Below, piece after piece: positions 15,889-25,476 of a DNA stretch of 64,000 nucleotides. The notes below the pieces were generated by a model. That model saw only the letters and a program-made list of their open reading frames with translations, made no database searches and had not been told where the DNA came from. This DNA comes from Microbacteriaceae bacterium. GTDB lineage: Bacteria > Actinomycetota > Actinomycetes > Actinomycetales > Microbacteriaceae. The DNA lies in assembly GCA_024642605.1 (NCBI GenBank), contig JAHEAT010000004.1:1-64000 (forward strand). The letters run 5' to 3'. Within the stretch, counting starts at the first letter, position 1. Every line of letters begins with the position of its first letter. The translations under genes were made by a program, and so were the position numbers.

Positions 15889-17228
15889 AGCCAGAGATAG
15901 ACATGCTCTACGGTGGGCGTTATCTGCTCAAATCGCGCATTGCCATCGGCGGTATGGGTGAGGTTTGGCAGGCGTTCGACCAAATTATTCTTCGCGACGT
16001 TGCCATCAAAATCTTGAAGCCCGAGTACATGGGTGAACCAGGGTTTCTCGAGCGCTTTAGAACCGAGGCTAGGCACGCTGCCATGGTCGACCACGAGGGC
16101 ATTGCCAACGTTTACGACTACGGCGAAGACGGCGGCTCGGCCTATTTGGTAATGGAACTCGTGCCGGGCGATTCGCTGGCCAAGATTCTCGAACGCGATA
16201 AGACCATGCCAACCGAGAAGGTTCTCGACATGGTTTCGCAAACCGCGCGGGCGCTTCACGAAGCGCACGTTGCCGGGCTGGTTCACCGCGATGTGAAACC
16301 GGGCAACCTACTTATCACTCCGACCGGTCAGGTGAAGATCACCGACTTCGGCATTGCACGAGTTGCCGATCAGGCTTCGTTGACGGCTACCGGTCAGGTG
16401 ATGGGCACGGTTCAATACCTTGCGCCCGAGCAGGCAACGGGCAAGCCGGCCACACCTTCAACCGACATCTACTCGCTCGGCATAGTTGCCTACGAAGCTC
16501 TCAAGGGCTCGCGCCCATTCACCGGCGAAACCCAAATGGCAATCGCGATGTCGCAAATCAACGATGCGCCGCCGGCGCTGCCCGATTGGCTAGATGTTTC
16601 GGTGCGCGAACTGGTGCTCTCTTGCCTAGCCAAAAAGCCGATGGGTCGCCCGGCAACCGCACTCGAGCTCGCCGAACGAGCCGAAGCGCTAATGCAAAAC
16701 CAGCCGAAGCGTAGCACGAGCACCCGTCTCATCACCACTCCAACCCCGGTAGTGCCGCTGGCAACGACGGTGTTGAACACGCAGCCTGAGCAACCCGAAA
16801 GTTCTTCGAGAATTTGGCCATGGATTGCGGTGGTTGGCGCGATGGTTCTCACCGCGGTTGTCATCATCGCAGCTATGGTTTTTAGCGGTGGCCCTGCCCC
16901 AACGCCCTCACCGACCCCAACGCACACGAACACACACTCACCGAGCCCGACACCATCGAGCACGCCGAGCGTTACACCAACCAACCCAGACCAGGTGGTT
17001 GTGCTTTCGAGCGACATCTTCGGTTTGAACATCGATGATGCGGCGAGCTACCTAGAATCGCTCGGCCTTGTTGTGCAACGTTTCGAAGGCCTCGAAGTGG
17101 CTAACGACGATGTGCGTCTGCTCACCGTTTACGACGCCAGCCCGCTTGGACAGATTGCTAAGGGCTCAACGATTTCACTCGTGTACTACATACCTTTCGC
17201 CAACCCCACCCCAGACCCTCAGGGCTAA
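15885..17228 (+). CDS. pknA: Ser/Thr protein kinase PknA
   Basis: The ATG overlaps the pbpA stop (ATGA). The 447-residue protein has a Hanks-type kinase domain at about 11-270 with catalytic Lys42, HRDVKPGN (134-141) and DFG (154-156). A Thr/Pro-rich linker, a transmembrane helix (about 312-333), a second Pro/Thr/Ser linker and a C-terminal domain at about 370-436 that resembles one PASTA unit follow. Mycobacterial PknA lacks a PASTA domain, so the extracellular portion here is an addition shared with some other actinobacteria. Its role is control of cell-wall growth and division by phosphorylating cytoplasmic targets. Confidence 0.92.
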   Translation: MKPEIDMLYGGRYLLKSRIAIGGMGEVWQAFDQIILRDVAIKILKPEYMGEPGFLERFRTEARHAAMVDHEGIANVYDYGEDGGSAYLVMELVPGDSLAKILERDKTMPTEKVLDMVSQTARALHEAHVAGLVHRDVKPGNLLITPTGQVKITDFGIARVADQASLTATGQVMGTVQYLAPEQATGKPATPSTDIYSLGIVAYEALKGSRPFTGETQMAIAMSQINDAPPALPDWLDVSVRELVLSCLAKKPMGRPATALELAERAEALMQNQPKRSTSTRLITTPTPVVPLATTVLNTQPEQPESSSRIWPWIAVVGAMVLTAVVIIAAMVFSGGPAPTPSPTPTHTNTHSPSPTPSSTPSVTPTNPDQVVVLSSDIFGLNIDDAASYLESLGLVVQRFEGLEVANDDVRLLTVYDASPLGQIAKGSTISLVYYIPFANPTPDPQG

Positions 17229-17258
17229 ACTAACTACCAGAACAGCGGAGTAAGAAAC

Positions 17259-19253
17259 TTGACCGAAAACCAACGAATCCTCGCAGACCGATATGCCGTA
17301 GGCAGCCTGATCGGCCGCGGCGGCATGGCAGACGTCTATGAAGGAATCGACAACCGACTTGGTCGCAAGGTTGCCATCAAGTTGCTTAAATCAGACCTCG
17401 CCAACGACCCGAGCTTCGAGGCTCGCTTCAAGCAAGAAGCTCAGGCATCGGCACGCATGGCGCACCCAACCATCGTTCGCGTCTACGATGCCGGCGAAGA
17501 GATTTCCACCGACTCCAACGGCAACGAACGCCGCACTCCATACATCGTTATGGAGTACGTCCGCGGAACATTGCTTCGCGATCTGATTCACGAGCGACCA
17601 CTGTCTATTCCTGAAGCTCTCGGCTATGCCGAGGGTGTGCTTACCGCTCTCGAGTTTTCGCACAAGGCTGGCGTGATTCACCGCGACATTAAGTCGGCAA
17701 ACATCATGGTTACCGACACCGGCCTGGTTAAGGTCATGGACTTCGGCATTGCCCGTGCCATCAGCGACTCTTCAACCACGCAGGCTCACACCGTTGGCAT
17801 CGTGGGCACCGCGCAATATTTCAGCCCAGAACAGGCGCGCGGTGAAACCGTCGATGCCCGCACCGACCTGTATTCAACCGGTGTTTTGCTGTACGAAATG
17901 CTGGCAGGTCGCCCACCGTTTAAAGGTGACACCGCGGTTTCGGTGGCCTACCAGCACGTTAGCGAAGCGGTAACTCCGCCTTCGGTGCACAACCCGCAAA
18001 TCAGCGCCGAACTCGACCTCGTTGTTTTGCGCGCGCTTTCTAAAGATCGCAACGACCGCTACCAGAGCGCCGAAGAATTTCGCGAACACCTGCTTGCCGC
18101 CGACATCTCAACGCCGGCCCCGGTTTCCGAAAACCCGGTTGAGGCAATCTTTGAAGACGTGCCAACCGTCACCGCCGAAACTCCGATTGAGGCAACTGAG
18201 GCACTTGAGGTTGCCGACGAAGCGCCGATGCAGCCGCTAGACGAATTCGACGCACTGCTTGCCGCCGCAACCGATTCGACCGCCACTTCGGCAATGCCGA
18301 TTTCCACCGAGGCCACGGTAGCTGAGCCGATCGAACCTGAATCGCAGCAGCTAGAGAAATCCAAGCCGGTTTATCGCCCTAGCTTCGCCGACCCAATTCC
18401 TCCAACCGAGCTGATCGGAACCGACACCAACCCGTTCGGCGCTCTCGGCGTGAACTTCAAAGACGATTCAAACCTAGACACCACGGCTATCAGCGAGGCA
18501 GCGGCGTCGGTTACCACCAAGAAGCCATTGCTTCAGAACCCAGGTTTTCTATGGGGTGCTGGATCGGCATCGGTGGTTTTCGTAGTTGGCATGTTGGTTT
18601 GGGTGCTTTCGCTGGCGTTGCCTTCGATCAGCCCCAACCCATCGGGCATTCAGGTTGCCAATGTTGTTGGCAGCAGCTACCAGTCTGCTTACGACGCACT
18701 CACGGCGCAAAAACTGTTGGTCGATAAGCAGTACGAGGCCAGCGACACAGTGCCGGTAGACACCGTGATTCGCACCGACCCTACCGCCGGAACATCGGTG
18801 AGCGAAAACACCACAATCACGGTCTTTATCTCTACCGGTAAGTCGCAAATTGAAATGCCAGAACTCAAAGGCATGACCGAGATTATGGCAACCGACCTGC
18901 TCGGGCAGAGCAAGCTCGTGCTTGGAGAAATCTTGCAGGGGCATTCGGCGACTGTGCCGCAGGGCCAAGTTATCGAAAGTGATCCTTCAGCCGGCACCAT
19001 GGTTGCCGAGGGCACCGTGGTTAACCTGACCATCTCTGATGGCCTCGTGGTTGTGCCAGATGTTCGCAACTACTCAATCAGCGAAGCCAAGAGCCTGCTA
19101 ACGGCGGCCGACGTGGCTTTGACGGTTGAGATTGGCACCTTAGATGCCTGCGAGACCGACCCTCAGGGAACAACCGTGGTAGATCAGTCGATTCTGCCAG
19201 GCACAACGCCGGCCGGCTCGGTTATTACGCTCTACGTTTCGTGCACGCCGTAG
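17259..19253 (+). CDS. pknB: PASTA-domain Ser/Thr protein kinase PknB
   Basis: The TTG at 17259 follows a GCGGAG ribosome-binding site. The 664-residue protein has a kinase domain at 11-275 with Lys41, HRDIKSAN (141-148) and DFG (161-163), a long acidic Ala/Glu/Pro-rich juxtamembrane region (about 285-410) and a transmembrane helix near 435-455. Three extracellular PASTA domains follow, each with a DPxxGT-like core (TDPTAGTSVSENT, SDPSAGTMVAEGT and the last with ILPGTTPAGS). The third has two cysteines that may form a disulfide. PASTA domains sense muropeptides or lipid II. The gene ends the fhaA-pknB operon. Confidence 0.95.
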   Translation: MTENQRILADRYAVGSLIGRGGMADVYEGIDNRLGRKVAIKLLKSDLANDPSFEARFKQEAQASARMAHPTIVRVYDAGEEISTDSNGNERRTPYIVMEYVRGTLLRDLIHERPLSIPEALGYAEGVLTALEFSHKAGVIHRDIKSANIMVTDTGLVKVMDFGIARAISDSSTTQAHTVGIVGTAQYFSPEQARGETVDARTDLYSTGVLLYEMLAGRPPFKGDTAVSVAYQHVSEAVTPPSVHNPQISAELDLVVLRALSKDRNDRYQSAEEFREHLLAADISTPAPVSENPVEAIFEDVPTVTAETPIEATEALEVADEAPMQPLDEFDALLAAATDSTATSAMPISTEATVAEPIEPESQQLEKSKPVYRPSFADPIPPTELIGTDTNPFGALGVNFKDDSNLDTTAISEAAASVTTKKPLLQNPGFLWGAGSASVVFVVGMLVWVLSLALPSISPNPSGIQVANVVGSSYQSAYDALTAQKLLVDKQYEASDTVPVDTVIRTDPTAGTSVSENTTITVFISTGKSQIEMPELKGMTEIMATDLLGQSKLVLGEILQGHSATVPQGQVIESDPSAGTMVAEGTVVNLTISDGLVVVPDVRNYSISEAKSLLTAADVALTVEIGTLDACETDPQGTTVVDQSILPGTTPAGSVITLYVSCTP

Positions 19254-19270
19254 CGGCCGACAAGTAACTT

Positions 19271-19924
19271 CTAAAGATTGACCATTGGGCTGAGCGACTT
19301 TGCGCGCTCGGCCGCGCCGACCAAGCCAATCGACTCTAGCCAGTTGCCCAGCATTTGGTAGCCACCCTCGGTGAGCACGCTCTCTGGGTGATACTGCACA
19401 CCAAAGATGGGGCGAGTTGCGTGACGCAAGCCCATGATCACGCCGCCTGCGCTGTTTTCACCTGGCACGGTTCGTGCGGTAACAATGAGGTCAGGCGGCA
19501 CGGTTGAATCTACAACCGCGAGCGAGTGGTAGCGGGTTGCCGTAAAAGGTTGTGACACGCCTTCGAATACCAGCGAACCGTCGTGCTCAACCTTCGAGGT
19601 CTTGCCGTGCATGAGTTCTTCGGCTTGGCGTACGGTGGCGCCCATGGCTTCGGCGATTGCCTGATGTCCGAGACACACACCAAAAACCGGCAGGTCATTT
19701 TCGAGCGCAAATTTCACAACTGGGATGCTCAATCCGGCGTCTGCCGGAGTGCCCGGCCCTGGAGAAATGAGCACTGCGTCGTAGTTGCTCAACAGGGCGG
19801 GGAGCTCATCCTTGGTCACAACATCGTTGCGTAAAACCTCGGTTTGCGCGCCTAGTTGCTGAAGGTAGCCGTTGAGCGTGTAAACGAAGGAGTCGTAATT
19901 GTCGAGCACGAGGATTTTAGTCAT
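19271..19924 (-). CDS. Glutamine amidotransferase of anthranilate/aminodeoxychorismate synthase
   Basis: The 217-residue class I glutamine amidotransferase has the catalytic triad Cys84 (FGVCLGHQ), His179 and Glu181 (HPES), and an oxyanion PGPGTP loop (55-60). It supplies ammonia for chorismate conversion. Next to pknB in actinobacteria this gene is usually annotated trpG or pabA. No synthase component I is nearby, so whether it serves tryptophan, folate or both cannot be told. It is transcribed divergently from crgA across 36 bp, where TAGGCT on its strand ends 9 nt before the ATG. Confidence 0.9.
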   Translation of the reverse strand: MTKILVLDNYDSFVYTLNGYLQQLGAQTEVLRNDVVTKDELPALLSNYDAVLISPGPGTPADAGLSIPVVKFALENDLPVFGVCLGHQAIAEAMGATVRQAEELMHGKTSKVEHDGSLVFEGVSQPFTATRYHSLAVVDSTVPPDLIVTARTVPGENSAGGVIMGLRHATRPIFGVQYHPESVLTEGGYQMLGNWLESIGLVGAAERAKSLSPMVNL

Positions 19925-19948
19925 GACACGTTAAGCCTATCCTGCGCT

Positions 19949-19954
19949 TACAAT
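19949..19954 (+). promoter_or_regulatory. -10 box of leaderless crgA transcript
   Basis: TACAAT is followed by six bases (TGCCCT) and the ATG of crgA at 19961. No ribosome-binding site fits in the short spacer. Confidence 0.65.
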
Positions 19955-19960
19955 TGCCCT

Positions 19961-20260
19961 ATGTCTGAATCTGTAGAGAAGAACAACAAGCCAGCTAAAG
20001 CTTCGAAGCCAGCCAAGCCTGCAAAACCTGCCAAGGCCGCCAAGCTCAGCGGAGACAACCTGCCAAACCCGGTCTGGTTTAAGCCAGTGATGTTTGGTTT
20101 CATGTTGCTCGGCCTAGCTTGGATCGTCACCTTCTACATCTCGGGTGCGCAGTTGCCTCTCGGCGGCATGTTTCCTGAGGTTAACATCGGCAGCTGGAAC
20201 ATCGCCATCGGCTTTGGTTTGCTTATGGTCGGCTTCGGCATGGCTACTCGCTGGAAGTAA
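19961..20260 (+). CDS. crgA: Cell division protein CrgA
   Basis: The 99-residue protein has a Lys/Ala/Pro-rich cytoplasmic tail (1-33), then two membrane helices (about 42-61 and 79-94) separated by a loop with the family pattern LPxGGMFPEVxxGxWN. CrgA is an actinobacteria-specific septal protein that interacts with FtsZ, FtsQ, PbpA and other divisome parts. The ATG at 19961 is preferred over an upstream in-frame codon because a TACAAT -10 box lies 6 nt before it. It converges on the rhomboid gene 14 bp downstream. Confidence 0.93.
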   Translation: MSESVEKNNKPAKASKPAKPAKPAKAAKLSGDNLPNPVWFKPVMFGFMLLGLAWIVTFYISGAQLPLGGMFPEVNIGSWNIAIGFGLLMVGFGMATRWK

Positions 20261-20274
20261 TCCAGCCCCAAACC

Positions 20275-21093
20275 TTAACTCAGCAGCTTTACCGCAAAGG
20301 TGACGCTTGCCGAAATCATCAACGCCGCTAGCCCGACGAGCAACCCGAGTTGCATGTTCGACTGCTCGGCGCGACGCGTCTTTGAGTATATAAAAGCAAC
20401 CAGCCCGCCAATTACAAGGCCACCGATGTGCGCTTGCCACGAGATGCCTGGGTTTAGAAAAGTGAAAACCAGGTTGATGGCAATGACGCCAACGATTGAG
20501 TTTGAGTTTGCCCCGAGGCTGCGAAGCACAATGAAGTAAGCACCCATCAGGCCGAAGATTCCGCCCGATGCTCCTAGAACGCCACCCACCGGATTACCGA
20601 ACAGCAGCACGGCAACCGAACCGCCCAAGATCGACAGCAAGTAAAGAGCAAAGAACCGCAGTCGGCCGAGCATTGGTTCGAGCACTCCACCCAAGATGTA
20701 GAGCGTGTACATGTTGAGCACGATGTGCAGTGCAGAGCTCGGGTCGGTTAGTAGGTTATCCGAGTGAATAAAGCCACACGTGATCATGCGCCAAGGTTCG
20801 GCGAGTGTGGCAATCGGTACGTAATAGAGGTAGTCGGTGAGCAGGCCGCCGGTGAGAATCTGCAGCGCGTAGAGCACCACATTGGCCAGGATGAGCGCCT
20901 TGGTGATTACCGCACCACTCGGCGTGCGGCGTCGAAGAAGCGTTGGCGTCTTAGAAGAGCTCGTGTTGCTACCGGCATCTTCGGGGCACAAAAATCCCAC
21001 CGAAGCCTCGGTTTGGCACTGCGGGCAGATAAGTCGTTCGCAGCGTTGGCAACGAACGTAAGCCTCGCGGTCAGGATGCCGGTAGCAAAACAT
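20275..21093 (-). CDS. Rhomboid family intramembrane serine protease with zinc-finger N-terminus
   Basis: The 272-residue protein begins with a B-box-like zinc-binding segment (His6, Cys15, Cys18, Cys23, Cys26, Cys36) followed by a short linker and six or seven membrane helices. The catalytic dyad is Ser176 in GASGG and His222 in AHIGG, and the WR block (101-102) is present. It cleaves single-span membrane proteins inside the bilayer; substrates are unknown. It starts 7 bp after ppiA and is probably co-transcribed with it. Confidence 0.92.
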   Translation of the reverse strand: MFCYRHPDREAYVRCQRCERLICPQCQTEASVGFLCPEDAGSNTSSSKTPTLLRRRTPSGAVITKALILANVVLYALQILTGGLLTDYLYYVPIATLAEPWRMITCGFIHSDNLLTDPSSALHIVLNMYTLYILGGVLEPMLGRLRFFALYLLSILGGSVAVLLFGNPVGGVLGASGGIFGLMGAYFIVLRSLGANSNSIVGVIAINLVFTFLNPGISWQAHIGGLVIGGLVAFIYSKTRRAEQSNMQLGLLVGLAALMISASVTFAVKLLS

Positions 21094-21100
21094 CGAAGAG

Positions 21101-21628
21101 TTAGACGCGCTCGATTGAAACGCTCTGGATGATTACCTCGGCGAGTGGTCGGTCTTGTGCGCCGGTTTCGACGGCTGCAATCTTGTCGACAACGGTCTTG
21201 CTGGCTTCGTCGGCAACTTCACCAAAGATGGTGTGCTTGCCCCAGAGCCAAGAGGTGTCGGCGACTGTAATAAAGAACTGCGAGCCGTTAGTGCCAGGCC
21301 CAGCGTTGGCCATCGCTAGCTTGTATGGCTGGTCGAAGCGAAGTTCGGCGTGTGGCTCGTCTTTGAAGTTGTAACCCGGGCCGCCGTATCCCATGCCCAG
21401 TGGGTCGCCGCCCTGAATCATGAAGCCTGGGATGATGCGGTGAAAGATCACGCCATCGTAGAGCGGTGCGGTGGTCTTAGCGCCGGTCTTAGGGTCTGTC
21501 CACTCCTTGGTGCCTTCGGCCAAACCTTCGAAGTTGGCTACGGTGATTGGAGCGTGGTCGCCAAAAAGGTTGATCTTGATGTCGCCGTGGTTGGTGTGCA
21601 AAGTTGCTACAGAAGTGTGGATAGTCAT
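21101..21628 (-). CDS. ppiA: Cyclophilin-type peptidyl-prolyl cis-trans isomerase
   Basis: The 175-residue cytoplasmic cyclophilin contains FHRIIPGFMIQGGDP with the catalytic Arg and the NGSQFFIT block, and GKHTIFGEV near the C-terminus. It speeds proline isomerisation in protein folding. A GACAAT hexamer ends 6 nt before the ATG, an imperfect match to the leaderless promoter pattern seen at other genes here. Its position next to the origin-proximal kinase cluster is conserved in actinobacteria. Confidence 0.94.
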   Translation of the reverse strand: MTIHTSVATLHTNHGDIKINLFGDHAPITVANFEGLAEGTKEWTDPKTGAKTTAPLYDGVIFHRIIPGFMIQGGDPLGMGYGGPGYNFKDEPHAELRFDQPYKLAMANAGPGTNGSQFFITVADTSWLWGKHTIFGEVADEASKTVVDKIAAVETGAQDRPLAEVIIQSVSIERV

Positions 21629-21693
21629 GGCTCTATTGTCGCACTTTGAGACTCGGTAGACTTGAACTTCAGACAGACAGTGAGCCCCTTAGC

Positions 21694-22917
21694 GTGCACA
21701 TAGCGATTTTTCTAGACCAGCATCCGAGGTCACTGGGTGGTATCCAAACCTCGGTGATGCTGCAGAAAAAGTACCTCGAGCGTGCCGGCCACCGCGTAAC
21801 CATCATCTGTCCAAACTCCAGCAAGGTTCGAGCCACCGACGGTTTTTGGCTGCTGCCATCTTGGCCAATTTCGCTCAACGGTGAGTTCACTTTCGTTAGC
21901 AACGTAAGACGTTCGCGCAAGCGACTCGACCGTGGTTTTAACGAGCTGCACGACAAGTTCGACCTGGTTCACATTCAGGGCGACATGTGGTCGGGCATTA
22001 TTGGCCTCGGGTTCGCTCAACGCCAGCGCCTGCCGATTGTGCAGACCATGCACTTCAACCTGAGCTCGGCCATTCAAAACCTTTTGGGCAAGTGGCCAAC
22101 CAGATTCTTGTTCTGGTTGTTCTCGCGCGAACTTCTGAAGCACGTCAACCGCCCTCGCAACGGCACCACGGGTGACCCTTGGCACTACCTACGGTTACTG
22201 GCAGCCGAGGCTTCGATCGTGTTTGCCCCATCGCACCACTTTGCGCACGACCTCGTAGAAAACGGCGTTGCCGAGCAGGTTAAGGTCATGCACAACGGCA
22301 TCGACGACGACACCATCGCCTCGATTCTGGCCCACGCCAAAGAACACCCAACGGTTCGCGTTGCGGGCGAACCGGTGCGCTTGGTTTGGTCGGGACGTTT
22401 GCAAATCGAGAAGCGTCCGCTCGAATTCATCCGTGCGTTCGCTTTAGCAGACGTCAACGCCACCGTCGACATCTACGGCAAGGGATACCAGTTCAAGAAG
22501 GCAGCAAGGCTCATCAAAGAGCTCGGGCTCGAGAGCAAGGTGAAACTTCGCGGCAGCGTGCCTTACGCCAAGATGTTGCGCATTTTTGCCGACGCAGATG
22601 CCCTGGTGCAAACATCGGTGGGCTTTGAAACTCAAGGCATGACGGTTTACGAGGCGGCAGCCACCGGTACCCCGAGCATCTTGTGCGACACCAACATCGC
22701 TGGCGAGTTTGCTGCAGGTTCGCACTGGGTGGTCAAGGATGCCTCGGTGGAGGCACTGGCAGATTCGATTCGGCAGGCGGTTAACGACATCGAGGCGGGC
22801 GACCGTCGCGGCGACAACCTGGTGAACGAAGAGCACCTGCTGCAGTCTGGAGCAACCGCAATCATGCTCAACTATTATCGAAGCGTCATAGAGCACCACG
22901 AATCGCCTAAGTATTAA
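21694..22917 (+). CDS. Family 4 glycosyltransferase, first of a tandem pair
   Basis: GTG at 21694 is chosen because it makes the N-terminus (MHIAIFLDQHPRSLGGIQTS) line up with the next gene's MHILFFSDHHPDSLGGVQTS. The 407-residue GT-B enzyme has the N-terminal acceptor-side GGIQT loop and the C-terminal donor-side EX7E motif in GFETQGMTVYEAAATGTP. Retaining GT4 enzymes of this type transfer mannose or glucose from nucleotide sugars to lipids or polysaccharides; the acceptor cannot be read here. The next gene is a paralog and is followed by an exporter-like MFS gene. Confidence 0.85.
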   Translation: MHIAIFLDQHPRSLGGIQTSVMLQKKYLERAGHRVTIICPNSSKVRATDGFWLLPSWPISLNGEFTFVSNVRRSRKRLDRGFNELHDKFDLVHIQGDMWSGIIGLGFAQRQRLPIVQTMHFNLSSAIQNLLGKWPTRFLFWLFSRELLKHVNRPRNGTTGDPWHYLRLLAAEASIVFAPSHHFAHDLVENGVAEQVKVMHNGIDDDTIASILAHAKEHPTVRVAGEPVRLVWSGRLQIEKRPLEFIRAFALADVNATVDIYGKGYQFKKAARLIKELGLESKVKLRGSVPYAKMLRIFADADALVQTSVGFETQGMTVYEAAATGTPSILCDTNIAGEFAAGSHWVVKDASVEALADSIRQAVNDIEAGDRRGDNLVNEEHLLQSGATAIMLNYYRSVIEHHESPKY

Positions 22918-22965
22918 ACCCGGTTTTGCAAAAGCAAACGGCCCACGAGTAGAGAGGTAACGGCA

Positions 22966-24192
22966 GTGCACATTTTGTTTTTCTCTGACCACCACCCCGA
23001 TTCACTCGGCGGCGTTCAAACCAGCCTTTTGCTTCAAAAAAAGTATCTCGAGAACCTCGGCCACAAAGTCACCGTGGTCGCATCGCGCCGTTACCGTCGC
23101 GGTCGCACCGAAGGGTTTATCGAGGTGCCCTCGTTGCCGCTGCCGCCAACCGGCGCGTATTCGATTCAGCCATCGTTGCACCTTGCCTTTCGCAAGGCAG
23201 AGCGTGCGCTAGCCGAATTGGCCGAACCGGTTGATGTGGTTCACATTCAGGCCGACATGTGGCAGGCAATCGTTGGCGCCAAATGGGCCATCGATCACAA
23301 GATTCCTCTGGTCTGGACGGTGCACACCAATCTGCAGGTTGCCTTTGACCACAATGTTGGCAAGATCGGCCGCAAGACCGTTGGTCAGGTGATGAACCTT
23401 TGGGCTTCTAGCTTCTTGCACCAAGACATGCCAAAAAAGAGCGGTTCGCTTTGGGCCTTTCAGGAACAAATCGCTCGAAACGCCAACTTCGTGGCAGCAC
23501 CATCTGGGCACTTCGCGCAGGAGCTGGTGAACCACGGAGTTATCGACAAGACTCTGGTAATTCCAAACGGCGTTGACGACGAGGTGGTCGAAGGCATCGA
23601 GATTCGCGCCGCCCACGCCGCCGAAGATTTGGCCACCCGCAAAATCAAGATCATCTGGGCCGGCAGATTGAGTTCTGAAAAGCGCATCAGTGAATTCTTG
23701 GGTGCCTTTGCCCAGGCCGACCTTAAGAACGTCGAACTCGATGTTTACGGCTCGGGCCAACTCGAGGCAAAGGTGCGTTTGCTGGTGCACCACCTGGGCA
23801 TTGCCAAAGTTGCCCACATCAAGGGCCGCCTGCCACACAAAAAACTGGTTGCCACGTTTGCCACCGCCGACGCCGTTTGCCAAACATCGCTGGGCTTTGA
23901 AACCCAGGGCATGACCGTGTATGAATCGATTTCGGTTGGTACGCCGGTATTTGTGGTCGACCCGCAGATTGCTGGCGAACTGCCGGCCGAAAACGTGTGG
24001 GTTTCAAAGAAGCCCGATGTCGACTCCATGGCCAAGAGCTTGCGCGCGATGGTTGCCGACATTCGTTCGGGCAACACCAAGCGTGCCGTAAACACCGGCG
24101 AATGGACCGTGCTTCAAAGCAAACTCACCGATAAATGGCTAAAGATTTACGGCGACGCCATAGACCAAGGCCCAAAGCGATTTCACATTTAG
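22966..24192 (+). CDS. Family 4 glycosyltransferase, second of a tandem pair
   Basis: The 408-residue protein starts at a GTG preceded by an AGAGAGG ribosome-binding site. It shares the GGVQT loop, the ADAVCQTSLGFETQGMTVYE donor motif (EX7E) and the overall length with the preceding glycosyltransferase, so the two arose by tandem duplication. Conserved pairing suggests two successive additions to one acceptor, for example two sugars of a membrane glycolipid, but this is inference. The stop codon TAG forms part of the -10 box of the following MFS gene. Confidence 0.85.
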   Translation: MHILFFSDHHPDSLGGVQTSLLLQKKYLENLGHKVTVVASRRYRRGRTEGFIEVPSLPLPPTGAYSIQPSLHLAFRKAERALAELAEPVDVVHIQADMWQAIVGAKWAIDHKIPLVWTVHTNLQVAFDHNVGKIGRKTVGQVMNLWASSFLHQDMPKKSGSLWAFQEQIARNANFVAAPSGHFAQELVNHGVIDKTLVIPNGVDDEVVEGIEIRAAHAAEDLATRKIKIIWAGRLSSEKRISEFLGAFAQADLKNVELDVYGSGQLEAKVRLLVHHLGIAKVAHIKGRLPHKKLVATFATADAVCQTSLGFETQGMTVYESISVGTPVFVVDPQIAGELPAENVWVSKKPDVDSMAKSLRAMVADIRSGNTKRAVNTGEWTVLQSKLTDKWLKIYGDAIDQGPKRFHI

Positions 24193-24195
24193 ACT
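24190..24195 (+). promoter_or_regulatory. -10 box overlapping a stop codon
   Basis: TAGACT begins with the TAG stop of the glycosyltransferase gene and is followed by six bases (CAAACG) and the GTG of the MFS gene, giving a probable leaderless start. Confidence 0.55.
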
Positions 24196-24201
24196 CAAAC
24201 G

Positions 24202-25473
24202 GTGAGTGAAACTACAAAACTTCGCAGGTCGCCAAACTTCGTTTGGCTCTGGACCGGACAAACCATTTCGGTACTCGGTTCGCAACTTTCTGGGCTAGCT
24301 CTCCCGGTTTTTGCCGTTACCTTGCTGGGCGTCACCGAGGCGCAACTTGGGCTTCTGGGAACCTTCGACAACGCAGCTTTCTTGGTATTCGCCCTGCTTG
24401 CCGGAGCTTGGGTTGACCGCTGGGTGAAGCGTCGAGTAATGATCGTGGCCGACCTGGTTCGCATGGTTTCGGTAGCGGCGATCCCCGTTCTCTACTTCAC
24501 CGGCTTGTTTCAGTTTTGGCACCTGCTGGTTCTGGGTGCCATCATCGGCACGGCAACGGTGTTCTTCGATGTGGCCTCGCAGTCGATTATCCCGATTCTT
24601 TTTAAAGACGAACAGATTGGCTCGGCCAACTCTGCAATCGAAACCTCTAGTCAGATTGCCGGCATCGGCGGGCCGTCGCTGGTGGGTTGGCTCCTGCTGT
24701 TCTTGAAAGCGCCATTCTTGCTCTTGGCCGATGCGGTTTCGTTTTTGGTGTCGGCCCTAACGCTCTCGGTGATTCGCGATAACGAAGTACCTAAACCAAC
24801 CGAAGACCGCCGTAAGCTGCGCGAAGAAATTGCCGAGGGCCTAAAGTTTGTTTGGAACCAGCCACTGATTCGACGCATCTCTTTTACGACTGCAACCTCG
24901 AATCTCTTTAACTCGTTGGCCATGGTGCTGTTTCCGATTTTCATCTTGCGCTACCTCGATATATCGGTTGGTGTTTGGGGTCTGATGATGTCGGTGGCTT
25001 CGGTGGGTGGCTTGCTCGGGGCCATGTCGGCCAGCAAACTGATGAAGATTATCGGCGAGGGTCAACTAATCGTTTATTCGGCAGTCGCCAGCGGGTTGGT
25101 TTTTCTTGTGATTCCAATCGTCGCATTCTTGCCTCACGACCTAGCCCCGTGGATTCTCACGGTGGTTGAATTTTGCATCTCGTTCTTGGTGCTCACCTAC
25201 AACATCACTCAGGTTTCGGCTCGCCAGCGCCTGTGCCCAAAGCCGCTGCTCGGCCGCATGAACGCATCGATTCGCTTTATGGTTTGGGGCGTAATGCCAA
25301 TCGGTTCGCTAATCGGTGGGCTAATCGGCCAAGGGTTCGGTGTGGTTACGGCGCTGATTGTTGGAGCGGTTGGCAACTTCTTCTCGGCACTGTGGATCTT
25401 CTTTAGCCCACTCCGCACCATGCGCACCATGCCATCGGTGCCAGAAGGCAGCGAAGAAGATTCGGCCAACTAG
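24202..25473 (+). CDS. MFS transporter, EntS/MFS_3-like
   Basis: The 423-residue protein has twelve predicted membrane helices and an N-terminal FVWLWTGQTISVLGSQ segment typical of the MFS_3 (PF05977) group that includes enterobactin and drug exporters. The motif A region appears as LLAGAWVDRWVKRRVM between helices two and three. It probably exports a small molecule by proton antiport; the substrate is unknown. The gene has its own likely leaderless promoter and converges on the CoA-transferase gene 3 bp away. Confidence 0.85.
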   Translation: MSETTKLRRSPNFVWLWTGQTISVLGSQLSGLALPVFAVTLLGVTEAQLGLLGTFDNAAFLVFALLAGAWVDRWVKRRVMIVADLVRMVSVAAIPVLYFTGLFQFWHLLVLGAIIGTATVFFDVASQSIIPILFKDEQIGSANSAIETSSQIAGIGGPSLVGWLLLFLKAPFLLLADAVSFLVSALTLSVIRDNEVPKPTEDRRKLREEIAEGLKFVWNQPLIRRISFTTATSNLFNSLAMVLFPIFILRYLDISVGVWGLMMSVASVGGLLGAMSASKLMKIIGEGQLIVYSAVASGLVFLVIPIVAFLPHDLAPWILTVVEFCISFLVLTYNITQVSARQRLCPKPLLGRMNASIRFMVWGVMPIGSLIGGLIGQGFGVVTALIVGAVGNFFSALWIFFSPLRTMRTMPSVPEGSEEDSAN

Positions 25474-25476
25474 CCG

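Noticed and set aside
23209..23883. Antisense open frame of over 200 codons inside the second glycosyltransferase
   Set aside because: It arises from codon bias of the real gene; the glycosyltransferase has clear family motifs, and the antisense product matches nothing recognisable.
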